A DNA stretch of 64,000 bases from Campanula takesimana. Lineage: Eukaryota > Streptophyta > Magnoliopsida > Asterales > Campanulaceae. The translations under genes were made by a program, and so were the position numbers. Of the stretch, positions 21,796 to 32,774 are shown one piece after another; positions within the stretch are counted from its first letter, which is position 1; each line of letters opens with the position of its first letter. The DNA lies in the NCBI GenBank assembly GCA_026119855.1, contig JAOWBW010000086.1, positions 1,888,407-1,952,406 of the forward strand. Direction: 5' to 3'. Below the pieces are notes generated by a model. The model ran no database searches and had not been told where the DNA came from. It saw only the letters and a program-made list of their open reading frames with translations.

Positions 21796-23562
21796 GAGCT
21801 TGATTTCTGTATTGAGTTATTACTAGGTACAGCACCAATCTCTAAAGCACCTTATAGAATGACTCCAGCTGAGTTGAAAGAGTTAAAAACACAGCTTGAG
21901 GAATTACTTGAACGGGGCTTTATCAAGCCTAGTGTATCACCGTGGGGTGCACCGGTGTTATTTGTCAGAAAGAAAGATGGGACTCTGCGATTATGTATTG
22001 ATAACAGAGAGTTTAATCAGGTAACTATTAAGAACAAATATCCGTTACCTCATATTGATGACTTGTTTGATCAACTTCAGGGTTCAGTAGTGTACTCGAA
22101 GCTTGACTTGAGAAGTGGTTATCATCAGTTGAAAATTAGATCTGAGGATATACCAAAGACAGCTTTCTGTACCAGGTATGGGCATTATGAGTTTATTGTT
22201 ATGCCATTCGGTTTGACAAATGCTCTAGATGTATTTATGGATTTGATGAAACGTATCTTCAAACCATATCTTGATTGTTTCGTGGTGGTATTCATTGATG
22301 ATGTCCTTGTGTATTCTAAATCACGGGCTGAGCATGAACAACATCTCATAGTGGTATTGCAAGTTCTTCGTGAGAAACAATTATTTGCAAAATTCAGCAA
22401 ATGTGCTTTCTGGTTAGAAGAGGTTTCATTCTTGGGACATGTTGTGTCTGCTACTGTTGTTGCAGTAGATCCTTCCAAAGTTGAAGCAGTTGTAAACTGG
22501 AAGAGGCCAACTACAGTGACAGAGATCCGTAGTTTCTTGGGCTTGGCTAGTTATTATTGGAGATTCATTGAGGGATTTTCCAAGATTGCTACTCCATTTA
22601 CTAATATGACTCGGAAAGCTATTTCTTTTGAGTGGAGTGACAAGTGTGAAGCAAGTTTTCAAGAATTGAAAAGGCGCTTAACGACAGCTCCAGTCTTGGC
22701 TTTGCCTAATGGTTCTGAGAATTTCATGGTTTATACTGATGCTTCTAAAGAAGGATTGGGTTATGTTTTAATGCAAGATGGCAAGGTAATAGCTTATGCT
22801 TCTCGAAAATTATCTCCTTATGAAAAGAACTATCCTACTCATGATTTAGAGTTAGCTGCGATTATTTTTGCTTTACATAAATGGAGGCATTACTTGTATA
22901 GAACAAAATTTGAAGTCTTTACTGATCATAAAAGCTTAAAGTACTTATTTTCTCAAAAAGAGCTTAACATGAGACAACGTAGATGGATGGAGAAATTGAA
23001 GGATCATGATTGTACTATCCTTTATCATCCAGGAAAAGCAAATGTTGTGGCAGATGCACTGAGCAGAAAAACTTATGTTTCTTGCTTAATGATTCGTGAA
23101 TGGAAGATGTTTGAAGACTTGTGTGATTGGAGTCCTTGTGAATCGACACATGGAATTATTCTTGCTAATATAAAGGCTACTTCAGATTTACTCCAACAAA
23201 TCAAAGAAGCTCAGGTAACTGATTCTGAATTGCAGAAAATCATTAGTGGAATAAATGAAGGAAAGCGACCAGATTTTTCTTTCAACAGTGATGGAATTCT
23301 TACCTTTCGAGGCAGAGTTTGTATTCCAGTTGATCTTGATATAAAGAAGAAAGTTCTTGAAGAGGCTCACAAAGCCAAGTATACTATTCATCCTGGAAGC
23401 ACTAAAATGTACCAAGACTTCAAGAAACATTTCTGGTGGAACAATATGAAAAGAGAAATTGCAGAGTATGTGTCCAAGTGTTTGACTTGTCAACAATTAA
23501 AAATGGAATATCAACGTCCAGCAGGTTTGTTGCAACCATTAGAAATTCTAGAGTGGAAATAG
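21796..23562 (+). pseudogene. Tekay reverse transcriptase, RNase H, integrase N-part
   Basis: Continues the Gag-protease frame after the TGA at 21793. RT: LRLCIDNREFN (near 21990), YPLPHIDDLFDQL, the catalytic VFIDDVLVYS (near 22290), SFLGLASYY. RNase H: VYTDASKEGLG (near 22730), then TDHKSLKYLF and NVVADALSRK (near 23050). Integrase N-terminal zinc site: histidines in H-x6-H within HKAKYTIH and cysteines in CLTCQQ (near 23480). The frame ends at TAG 23560-23562, where an integrase tryptophan codon is expected. RT and RNase H themselves are uninterrupted for 567 codons. Confidence 0.92.
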
Positions 23563-23583
23563 GAGCATATCACGATGGATTTT

Positions 23584-24079
23584 GTGACTGGTTTGCCACG
23601 TACCAGACGAGGCCACGATGCTGTTTAGGTTATAGTGGATAGACTGACCAAGTCAGCTCACTTCTTGTCTGTTTCCATGTGATATTCATTGTCCCAGTTG
23701 GCATTTTTGTATGTTCAAGAGATTGTTCAACTCCATGGAGTTCATGTGAGTATTTTATCTGATAGAGATCCTCATTTTACTTCTTGATTCTGGCAGGCTC
23801 TTTAGGGTGCCATGGGTACTAAATTGAATTTGTGACTGGTTTGCCACGTACCAGACGAGGTCACGATGCTGTTTAGGTTATAGTGGATAGACTGACCAAG
23901 TCAGCTCACTTCTTGTCTGTTTCCATGTGATATTCATTGTCCCAGTTGGCATTTTTGTATGTTCAAGAGATTGTTCAACTCCATGGAGTTCATGTGAGTA
24001 TTGTATCTGATAGAGATCCTCGTTTTACTTCTTGATTCTGGCAGGCTCTTTAGGGTGCCATGGGTACTAAATTGAATTT
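23584..24079 (+). repeat. 248-bp tandem duplication inside integrase
   Basis: The segment starting GTGACTGGTTTGCC at 23584 is repeated from 23832, ending near 24079, with only a few differences. It covers the integrase catalytic core (FVTGLPRTR, then LSDRDPHFTS). Both copies share the same premature stops (TAG after GATGCTGTT, TGA after TCCATG, TGA after ACTTCT, TAG after GCTCTT). The length is not a multiple of three, so it also shifts the frame. Confidence 0.93.
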
Positions 24080-24875
24080 CAGTATAGCTTTTCATCCCCA
24101 ATCTGATGGGCAATCTGAGAGACTTATACAGATTCTTAAGGATATGTTACATGCTTGTGTTGTTGACTTTAAAGGCAGTTGGGATACTCATCTTCCTTTG
24201 GCTGAGTTTGCTTATAACAACAGTTATCAATCTATCATTGAAATGGCTCCATATGAAGCTCTTTATGGAAGGAAGTGCCGATCTCCTATATGCTGGGATG
24301 AAGTAGGAGAAGCTAGACTCTTGGGACCTGAAATGGTTCAACAGTCAGTTGAGAGTGTGAAACTCATTCGAGATAGATTGCGTACAGCTCAAAGTAGACA
24401 AAAGAGTTATGCTGATCATCGCATAAGGGGTCTTGAATTCAAGGTAGGTGATTTTATATTCTTGAAAGTATCTCCTCGTAGAGGTATTAAGAGATTTGGG
24501 AAGAAAGGTAAATTAACTCCTCGTTATATCGGTCCATTCGAGATTCTTGAAAGAGTTGGGAAGTTGGCTTATAGAGTTGCTTTACCACCTTCTCTATCTG
24601 GTATTCATGATGTGTTTCACGTGTCCATGCTTCGCAAGTATATGACGGATGAGTCACATGTTCTTGAGTATGAGGCTATTCCATTTCAGCTTGATTTGTC
24701 CTTTGAGGAACAACCTGTTGAAATTCTTAACTGGAAAGAGCAAGTCTTACGCACCAAAAGGATTCTTATTGTGAAGGTCCTTTGGAGAAATCATGAAATA
24801 GAAGAGGCTACTTGGGAAACTGAGAAAGAGATGCGAGATAAATACACGAGCCTATTTGAAAATTTTGGTAAGTAA
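24060..24875 (+). pseudogene. Tekay integrase C-part with chromodomain
   Basis: Open for 271 codons. It holds the last catalytic residue of the integrase (glutamate in PQSDGQSERL), then the GPY/F region (YIGPFEILERVG, near residue 160) and a C-terminal chromodomain (EEQPVEILNW, VLWRNHEIEEATWE, ending TSLFENFGK). A chromodomain at the integrase end defines chromoviruses and is thought to guide insertion by binding histone marks. With the RT and Gag this places the element in Tekay/Del. It cannot be expressed as part of pol because of the stops and duplication before it. Confidence 0.9.
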
Positions 24876-24897
24876 AATTTGTGGGCGAATTTTCTTT

Positions 24898-24910
24898 AAG
24901 GTGGGGAGGA
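24898..24910 (+). other. Polypurine tract
   Basis: AAGGTGGGGAGGA directly before the 3' LTR start. Confidence 0.88.
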
Positions 24911-27394
24911 TGTAACGCCCATCCTTATTCTTGTTAAATATTTAACTTGTTAAATTCTTGAACTTGCATATTATGTTCTAGTTTTACTTGGGTTAATTTC
25001 TTAACTACTTTAGAAAATTAAGGTGGTTAAATGTCTAGTTTTGACTTTTGGGTCATTTGTGAAAATGTGACTTTAGGGGCCTTTTTGTTAAAAGTAAAAC
25101 TTAAGGGGTCTAAGTGTCATTCTTTGAAAGTAGCAAGTATATCTTGTGTATGCTTTCTCTGAGAAAGCATAATTCTCAAATATTCTTCTCGTTCTTCCTC
25201 TGTTCTGAAAGTTAGGTTTAGGGTTTACCCTATTCTCGACTCCTCGAGTTTAATTATCAATCTGTTTTTGATTCCGATCCCGGATAAATATTTGTGGCGT
25301 TGAATAGAGCGTTTCCTGTCGAACATAAATAAATTTGGGTAAACTTTATTTCGGACTAGGTAAGTTATTAGCTCCCCCTTGCTTGTAATAACATGCATAT
25401 ATGTTATTCTTGATACTTGTGCTTGTCAATTTCGTGTTTGGGGAAATTTTTGTGATACTTGTAATTTTGGGACAAAGGGAGTATAAACATACTGTGTAAA
25501 ATGATGAAAGAGTAAACTTGAATAGTGGTTTTGAACTTTCTATGCACTCCTGGGTTATTAGTTGATAGTAGAAAGTATACTCCTACGCTTGGGACGGAGA
25601 ATTCTAAGCCTAGGAAAGAAATCATGATTTGCTGAATTAGGCCTTGGGCGTCCGCCCAGAGGGGCTATGGGCGACCGCCCAAAACTACTGAAAGAGGGGT
25701 TCCAAAAGTCTAGTCTGGGCGCCCAAGTCCCCTGTTTCACAAATGTGGTTTAAACTCAAATTAAATGAAACCTTACCCCTCCTAAGGCATAGAGCCTTAG
25801 TATAAGATGTCCTAGCAAGTGTATATGTACCTTTTGGGGCATTAGAACTTAGTCTTGAACATGAACACTTATAGAACTCAAATGAGAACTTAAGTATAAG
25901 AGTAACAACTCTTCTTTATGTCTTGAAAGTGCTATGAACAAGCACTAATGTGTTATGATTGTCTTGAAACCAATGTTTGTGCACCTTAGGAGCATTAGAA
26001 CAATGTCTTGAGCTTGAACATCCTAAGAATAGGATTAAGAACTTGTAAGAGTAAAATGTATAACTCTTATACATGCTTGAATGTCCAAAGATTTGAATTA
26101 TAACTTGAAGTATAAGACAATAAAATCTTGTACATGACTTGAACATCCAAAGAATTGGATTAAGACTTGAATATAAGATAATAAAATCTTGTACATGACT
26201 TGACACCAATACATGTCTATGGTAATGAACTAGAAAGTGCTATGAACAAGCACGAACATGTATGAGAAATGTTCTTGATATGTATGTGCAAACATTGCAT
26301 ATAGTTGCTTGATAACAATGTGACCTCTTGATTACTTGAAGCATGTTCCTTGTTGTGAGCTAGTCCACTACTTTTGGATTAGTTCTACTCTCGTAGTTCA
26401 AGTAAATACCTACTTGTGCATTCTTGTGTGAGTCCAGCTGGTCCTTGCTTGCTCGTAGGTATATAGGTTCACGCTTATCATGAGGCTGGGGCCAAAGTGA
26501 TAATCGGGAATCTATGTATCTGCGCTTGACCCCTTACTAAAGGCCATAGTATGGGCATAGCTTCCTTTGTTAGAGAAATACGCCTGATAAAAGTGAATGC
26601 TAAACTCGTGAACACCTCATGAATCTTGATCTTAGGAATGACACTGGTTACCGGGTCTTCTTATATATATACTGCATAAGCGGTTTCTTGAAATTGATCG
26701 TGATTTGTCAAAGTAATACAAGCTACGACAACAATGGTATTCTTGGGAGGAATAAGGAAGGAAGAAATATTCTTTATAATGTGCTAGCTTAGCCTTATGT
26801 GCTACTTGATGAGTTGGCTTAGCCTCCCATATACTTGTTACTTGATGATACTTGATACATGATTGCTTGAGTATCTACTTGAATTGCATGATAACATGTC
26901 ATGTAGTTGCATCTAATAGCTTACTAAGATTTATCTCACCCCGTTCCTTGTTTAATTGTTTTCCTTAGATCAAAGGAAGGCTAGTGATAGTGCGAAGTGA
27001 GGCTCGACATAGCTGGGAGCTTACTACGCAGGTGGTTATTCTTTTGGGGATCGTGGTCCTTTTTCATTTTGGTGAGGACGATGTATTATGGGTTATGTAA
27101 CTCCTTATTTTGGGCTAAACAGTCTTATATAGTACTTGTTGTCTCTAGACATCTTGTAATGCCAGCATATGTGCTAGGCATGTTTCCGCTGTGTATAATA
27201 ATGTTTGGTTTAAATTTTCTTGTCTAGAACTTGTGGTGTGAGCTATCTTAGCTCCTTATTCTAGAATATATATATCATGTGAGTTTGTTATAAACAGTTT
27301 TCATCTAGTTTCTTGTTAGTTTCTTGATTCTTGTTAGTCACGCGCATCCAGGTTCGAGTTCTATTAGGGGATCCCGGGACCTGGGGGCGTGTCA
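24911..27394 (+). mobile_element. 3' LTR of Tekay chromovirus
   Basis: TGTAACGCCC...GGGCGTGTCA, 2484 bp, matching 17565-20080 with many scattered substitutions and small indels, so the insertion is much older than the element at 45999. Its palindrome array (25648-25730) has lost about 27 bp between the third and fourth sites, leaving GGGCGCCC. Confidence 0.95.
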
Positions 27395-27461
27395 TGATCA
27401 AAGTTATGTAGGGAAGTGAAATAAGTCAAAATGGAATTTGTCCCTCTTCGTGAGAGATGTC
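27395..27461 (+). mobile_element. Copia LTR, second part, with TSD copy
   Basis: Begins with the second TGATC (27395-27399), then continues the LTR from 17564: AAAGTTATGTAGGGAAG...TTTGTCCCTCTTCG, parallel to 11600-11665. It ends where the Tat LTR starts. Confidence 0.85.
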
Positions 27462-27681
27462 TGTTAGTACCCAACCTGAAAATGAGTTATTAGGCATTCT
27501 AGAACTCACAGGGACCTCCCAGGTATTTACAAGACACGCAGGACTTATTTGTAATTTCCTGAAAATCCCAGATAAGAATATATTGACGACCTGATCGGAT
27601 GAAGCTGCACAGATAGAAGTTATCTAATCCTTCTCCAAACTCCAGATTGATCAGAGCCTCAAAAACCGTGTCAATCCCTTG

Positions 27682-27749
27682 GACCGACCGGGCGGCCACT
27701 TGTTCCGGCCGGGCGGCCACTTCCTCCAGGTCAACTTTTCTTATAAAAA
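27682..27749 (+). promoter_or_regulatory. Palindromic pair and TATA box in Tat LTR
   Basis: Two copies of CCGGGCGGCCACTT with GCGGCC starting at 27692 and 27713, 21 bp apart, then TATAAAAA at 27742-27749. The pair ends about 25 bp before the TATA box. Confidence 0.75.
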
Positions 27750-28383
27750 GGTGACCTCATTCATAATTCCGACACATAATTCTCTCCTTCGAGTTCTACA
27801 GCCAAAACTGATGACAGAACTCTCTCTCTAAGCCTTTCTAGCAATCCCGAAGGTCCGACGAATCCTCGCTAGAGATTCGACTTCGTTCTTGTCAAGATTG
27901 GTGAGAATTTGTCATGTTTTCTTAGTTTAGATCTAATTTATGCTAGTTTCATTATGTTTATACACCTATATGCATATGATTCATAATGTGTTCTTCATGT
28001 TCTTACTAGAATTCATAATATGCTCTATACATAGGGTAGCGATCTTCATGTTTATGTGTTACTTCATACATGTTCATGATATTCTTATTATTATGCTAGA
28101 TCTACGGCTTATCCCATGCATAACATGCTAGATCTAATGTTTTAATCCATGTTCATATTGTATAGCCGATGATGATCCACGAGATCTATGAACTACTTCT
28201 AAACCCTAAACTTTAGGTAATTACTCCCATGATCAGTAAATGTCCAATGATGAACATGATGACTACACGTTGATCTTATCAATGGTACAATCATTATTCT
28301 AGGATTTGATCATCTTGCATAATTCTTTCTCCTCCCACTTCATTATGCATGATCTCGCTTCTTCTCTCCATTCCGATTATGTG

Positions 28384-28436
28384 CGAACTACGCTGACCTG
28401 AGCTTCTCAAGCGAGAGGAACGTAGGCAATCTTCGG
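28384..28436 (+). ncRNA. CTACG/CGTAG hairpin motif, copy 1
   Basis: GAACTACG...CTGAGC...GAACGTAGGCAA. The outer stem CTACG (28388-28392) pairs with CGTAG (28421-28425), with an inner stem CTTCTC/GAGAGG. It lies in the LTR upstream of the primer site, so probably in transcribed R/U5. Seven more copies are listed below; the function is unknown to me. Confidence 0.6.
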
Positions 28437-28724
28437 ATCTGGTCTCAATCACTAACACACTACTAACACATTCATCATGATAGAAAGTCTGACTGCTCGG
28501 GCGATAGGAGTGATAACTTGATATTCTTCTCTTGTCGTAACTTGACCCCCGAACCCTCTCTGCTAGCTTTTTCTCAATGTTTTAGCTCAATAAAACAATG
28601 TGGCGACTCTTAATAAAGTTAAATTCCAACTTGAATATCCTAATCCCATAGAAAAGATAAATAAAGATAAATAAAAGAAAGAATTCCCGTGCGTCGCTCG
28701 CATGACGGAAAGCGGTATTCACAG

Positions 28725-28743
28725 TGGCGACTCTGCTGGGGAC
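28725..28743 (+). other. Primer binding site, Tat type
   Basis: TGGCGACTCTGCTGGGGAC one base after the LTR end. Ogre/Tat elements typically use a site complementary to a tRNA-Arg, and this sequence has that form. The gag-only element at 45999-59230 has the identical site. Confidence 0.85.
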
Positions 28744-29859
28744 TAGCTTTGAACATCTTCAAACATAGAGGGTAAAACTTTTGTCAATATCATGATTTTA
28801 CTTACTTGTTCTTTTCCCCCTTTGTACTTTATCTCCTGTACATATTTGCTTCCCTTGTACTTTAGTACGTTAATATCTTAACTGTTTCCTATTGTACCCT
28901 TTCTAACTGTCTTGCATTGCATACATGTAAAAATAAAAAATCTCTGTTTTCTCCCTAAAAAATAACTAGTTTTCGTCCGCACACTACCACTAGGTCCATG
29001 TCACACAGCACACCCTACTGGATACTCCGCTGAGTGCACAGATCTTAGTGATCCTGTCGCCTCTATCTTCGTGGCACCCGGGCTATCTAACTCACTGTTT
29101 TCACTTGTGGAGTAGTAGAGGTTAATCCCTTCGTTCATTTTGAAACCATGCACTCAAAGAGCCTAGGACACTCCAAAGTTGACCGGTTGGTTTGACTAGC
29201 TTTTCTTTATAGACAATTAACGTGTCGTTCATGCCGTCATCCGTTAAGTCTTTAATGAGTCGAGATCCTTTGAGAGAAAAAGCACAAAAAATGAAATTCC
29301 CTACAAGGGTGTGCATATGGTAAGCCGAGTGATACTTCGTACAAGGATCTCAACTCGTTAAAAACTTAACGGAAGTAACATAAACGTTACGTTAAATGCC
29401 TTTAAACAAGGGTTAGTCGCTAGGATCCGTTAGGTCGGTGGAAGTCGCTTGCCCTATAGGACCCTCGCCCAAATTGTTCGTTTGGGAGGTGCAATACAGG
29501 TGAAAAACGAGGGGTCTATAGACATAGTGATGACCTCCACTGATCCAGGTTTTATAGATAGTAACCCAAAAGGGGTACCCCTTCCAAGTTTGGGTCCGTT
29601 CCGGTGGTCATCTTCAACGGTCAAGCCTTTTGCAAGCCCAGTCTTCAGTCTCTGCATCAGCAATGTCTCCATCATCAGAGCCTACTACTCCTAGTCTCTG
29701 TTTCTGCCGATCCAAAAATCGCCGCCAGTATCAATCCCTAGGACATTCCGCCACCTCTCCATGCTTTCTTCACCAACCTCATGCTACAGATCTCTAAGCT
29801 TGAGGATAGAAGCAAGTCTCTAGAAAGGGTCAACTAAGAGCTCAAATATCATCTTCATA
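28744..29859 (+). other. Leader of plus-strand Tat element
   Basis: About 1.1 kb between primer site and the recognisable gag. Facing short frames (about 29449-29694 on both strands) have no family resemblance. From about 29650 a degraded N-terminal Gag region may begin, with a coiled-coil-like stretch (EDRSKSLERVN). No array or hairpin stood out. Confidence 0.55.
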
Positions 29860-31362
29860 CTGAGATGAAGAAGAAAGGTGTGGAAACTAGCTTCCACAAT
29901 GAAGAAGTGATCTTCGTCCAAGACGAAACAGTGCCTGCTACCTACCCTTCCAACAAGGATGCTATCCCTCTCAAGTTGCCCAACTACCAAAGGGTTCCTC
30001 CTCCTGATTTTGGTACTAAAGCAGCCTTCAACAAGGGTCCATATGAGCCGTAACCAGAATTGATGGGTAGTTACTTGTCCTCTACCAAGTTGCCACCGCC
30101 TTCACTACCATTGAGTATTGGTGCCGCTGTGCCCACAGTCTCCACTACTTCTCCCGGTGCCCAAGCCTATGGTAGCACAGACTTCTCCAATCACCCTCTT
30201 GTGGTTGCCATGCAAGAACAAATCCGCAAGCTATCCAACACGGTCTCCAAGCAATCCGCTCCTATAGTCAAAACCATTAACCCGAGCAACGTGGGTGCTC
30301 TACCTAGAGACTTCAAGATACTGAAGGTCTCTACATTCCATGGTATTACTTGTCCCAAGACTCATCTCGATAGTTATGTGCTAGCCATGAGAGCCCGTGA
30401 CTGCACCAACGAGCAAATGGCCTGAGTATTCCATACCACTTTGGACGGAATTACCCTCCGTTGGTTTTTGAGTTTGGATCCCTCCGAACGAGAGACGTGG
30501 GAACAAATCACCACTACTTTATGCGAGAAGTATCAGTCGAACCTAGATTGGCACGTCAACCGTATTGATTTAGAGAACACGATGCAGAGGCCCGATGAGC
30601 CTATCTATGACTTCTACAAGTGGTGGAACCACAAGCTAGCAGAAGTTCAATACCCTCCTAAGGCAATGAAACAAAAGCAAATCTTCTTCAAGTGCTTATT
30701 GCCCGAGCTTAGGGTGGCGATTGGTAATGGTTACTTTCCCGATATGCGGGAAATGGTTGACGTCGGGGTCAGACATGAAGCCAGTATTACTGGTGTTGTT
30801 AAAGAAACTGCTAAGAGTAGAAATACCTCATTCCGCTATAAAGCTCTGCCAAATGCCACTCACAAAGCTAAAGAAGTGGCCGGACAAGTGAGCATGGTCC
30901 AAGACAACTCCACCTTCGATGTCCAAGCAGTTACAAGCAGCTTTCCCCAGAAAGAAGATCATTTCGACGACTTCGGCATGCCCACTAGCAAAGTCTTTGA
31001 AGTATTGATAAAGAAAGGTTTGATCAAACCGCTTGAGAATTACGAACCATTGACTAAAAGGGCTAACCTCGATGCAAAGAAGTTCTGCAAGTACCATAAC
31101 TACATTGGCCATACCACTGACGACTGCATACTGCTCAAGCGTGTCATCCAAAAGCTCATAGCCGATGGGAAATTGAGAAGCCTAAAGGTATGAACACCAT
31201 AGCAAACCCGCTCCCTAACAATGGTGGCGTCAACATGGTCGAGGTCATCGGAGGCGACATTGGCATTCTCGAGATGGTAGATGCCTTCGCCGAACTGGAG
31301 CTAGACATGAATGCTCTATATGGAGGACTAGTCAAGATCGGGTTGATAACACCTGTGGAACG
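29860..31362 (+). pseudogene. Tat-lineage Gag, broken and cut off
   Basis: Main frame from about 29865, with stops at 30051 and 30423, then open to 31193. Gag core: FKILKVSTFHG (near 30320), TLRWFLSLDP (near 30450), WEQITTTLCEKY, YDFYKWWNHKLAEV, FFKCLLPELR. The zinc-knuckle-like motif CKYHNYIGHTTDDC (near 31087) has the C-x-Y-H...G-H...D-C form of Tat elements. A one-base frameshift near 31190 moves the continuation (GGVNMVEVIGG, NALYGG) to another frame. At 31362 the gene ends at the LTR of the minus-strand copia; the rest of the element would lie past the window. Confidence 0.88.
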
Positions 31363-32758
31363 TGTTGGATTTTGATGCATCATGCGCAGCGGAATTAAAC
31401 ATATAAATCAAACACCCAAGAGCCCAGATCCATGCATGTTGATTAAATTAAATACAAGATGAAAGAAACGTACCCTTGAAGATCGAATCCATGAACACGG
31501 ACTTTGAGGTGCTAAAGGAAACACCCTCCATCGGTATCCACACGTCGAACGGATATCAAGAACACCTTCTTGATCTGGATTGCTAGACCCAAAGCTTGAT
31601 GAAGAAACGATTTCTTCGTAAGAATTATTTTGCTTCATTGATTATTGAGTTATGATGATTCTAAATCTCAAAACTAATAATCCCCTCTATATGTGTGTAA
31701 TTGTTTCTCAAACAACATGTTATGATTTCTAAAATCAACCATTAGGTTTCTCAAACCCGACTGCACACATAAATAATACGGTATAAACCTAATTCCTTTT
31801 GGGATCAGAATTCCTGGACAAACAAGAGATCTGAACAAACTGTTTTCCGTCTGGAGAAACCATCCGTACGGATCGGTTGGGTGGCTCCCAAACCATCCGT
31901 ACGGATCCTTCCAGCAGGATCCAGTTTTTCCCGTTTTCTGTGCCTTATTCAATCCGTTCTATTGTGTGTGACCCAATAGGATTATACTAAGTTGGCAACG
32001 AGTCCGAACGAGTCAGAACCCGTAAATCATAAGCGGACTCTAGCAAACCATTATGACTACCCAATTAGTATAACTTTAAAAGCCCAAAGTAACCTTATAG
32101 AACATATCACAATCCCTTTGTCACACGATATCATATTGGACATAAGTCATGGTCCACGTTAACTTATGTTGTCCAATGCTTTCTCGATCTCGAGTAGATT
32201 GATATGAGCAAATAACATTGAACGCTTCAATTCATTTGGGTACGGCCGTACACTATCATCAATCTCACTCATCGAGTGGCCAAGTAGATATCTCTCTTGA
32301 GAGAGGGACAAATCCTATCTTGACTTATCATTCTTCCCTACAGGAATCCGATTATGCCAATCATAGCCTTTATAACCACCCGGTTAGGGGTACCGTTTGA
32401 GTATGTCAAACATAAAGTTCATCATGTGGAAGACTATGATAATCTCAGGTCTAAGGATAAATGATATAACTATTATGAGATTTAATTATGACATTTGACC
32501 ATGACATAAATCTCATAACGGGTCTATCCAGTACTTGTTCTCCAACATGTACCCACAAGTTTAATCCGCATCCTATGCGCTATAACCATCATATGATTAT
32601 CCATTAAACTCATGATATCCCTTCATAAGTGCTAGGGACAATGATCATTATAATAAACATGCAAAAGATATAATAATCAGGTTCGTTATCTCTATAACAA
32701 TGAAGCTATGATATAACGCATAGGCCTTTCTCAAGGGCCTAGGGCATAATATTCAACA
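31363..32758 (-). mobile_element. 3' LTR of minus-strand copia element
   Basis: On the minus strand it starts TGTTGAATATTATGCCCTAGG (at 32758), after a polypurine tract, and ends ATCCAACA (31363). 1396 bp. Same family as the plus-strand copia at 5051-11771: both ends and the TCGTTC/CGAAC-rich middle correspond. It contains two perfect ATCCGTACGGAT palindromes and a minus-strand TATA-like stretch (CATATAGAGG) near 31690. Confidence 0.85.
31862..31906. repeat. Two perfect ATCCGTACGGAT palindromes
   Basis: Twelve-base perfect palindromes at 31862-31873 and 31895-31906, centres 33 bp apart. They lie upstream of the minus-strand TATA candidate. The GC-rich palindromes of the related copia at 5067 are replaced here by a different sequence in the equivalent LTR. 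Confidence 0.9.
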
Positions 32759-32774
32759 ATCTCCCACTTGCACT
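32759..32774 (-). other. Polypurine tract of minus-strand copia
   Basis: On the minus strand GTGCAAGTGGGAGATT, nearly identical to the tract at 11201-11215 of the plus-strand relative. Confidence 0.85.

Larger units (their letters stand above)
27462..28723 (+). mobile_element. 5' LTR of plus-strand Tat element
   Basis: TGTTAGTACCCAACCTG...GTATTCACA, 1262 bp, followed by a Tat-type primer site. Both termini match the LTR of the gag-only element at 45999 (on its own strand TGTTAGTACCCGACCTG...ACGTATTCACA), so the two are related families. Contains a pair of GGGCGGCC sites, a TATA box and a CTACG/CGTAG hairpin. Confidence 0.9.

Noticed and set aside
29449..29694. Facing frames on both strands in the Tat leader
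   Set aside because: Short, mutually antisense and without similarity to Gag or any known family.
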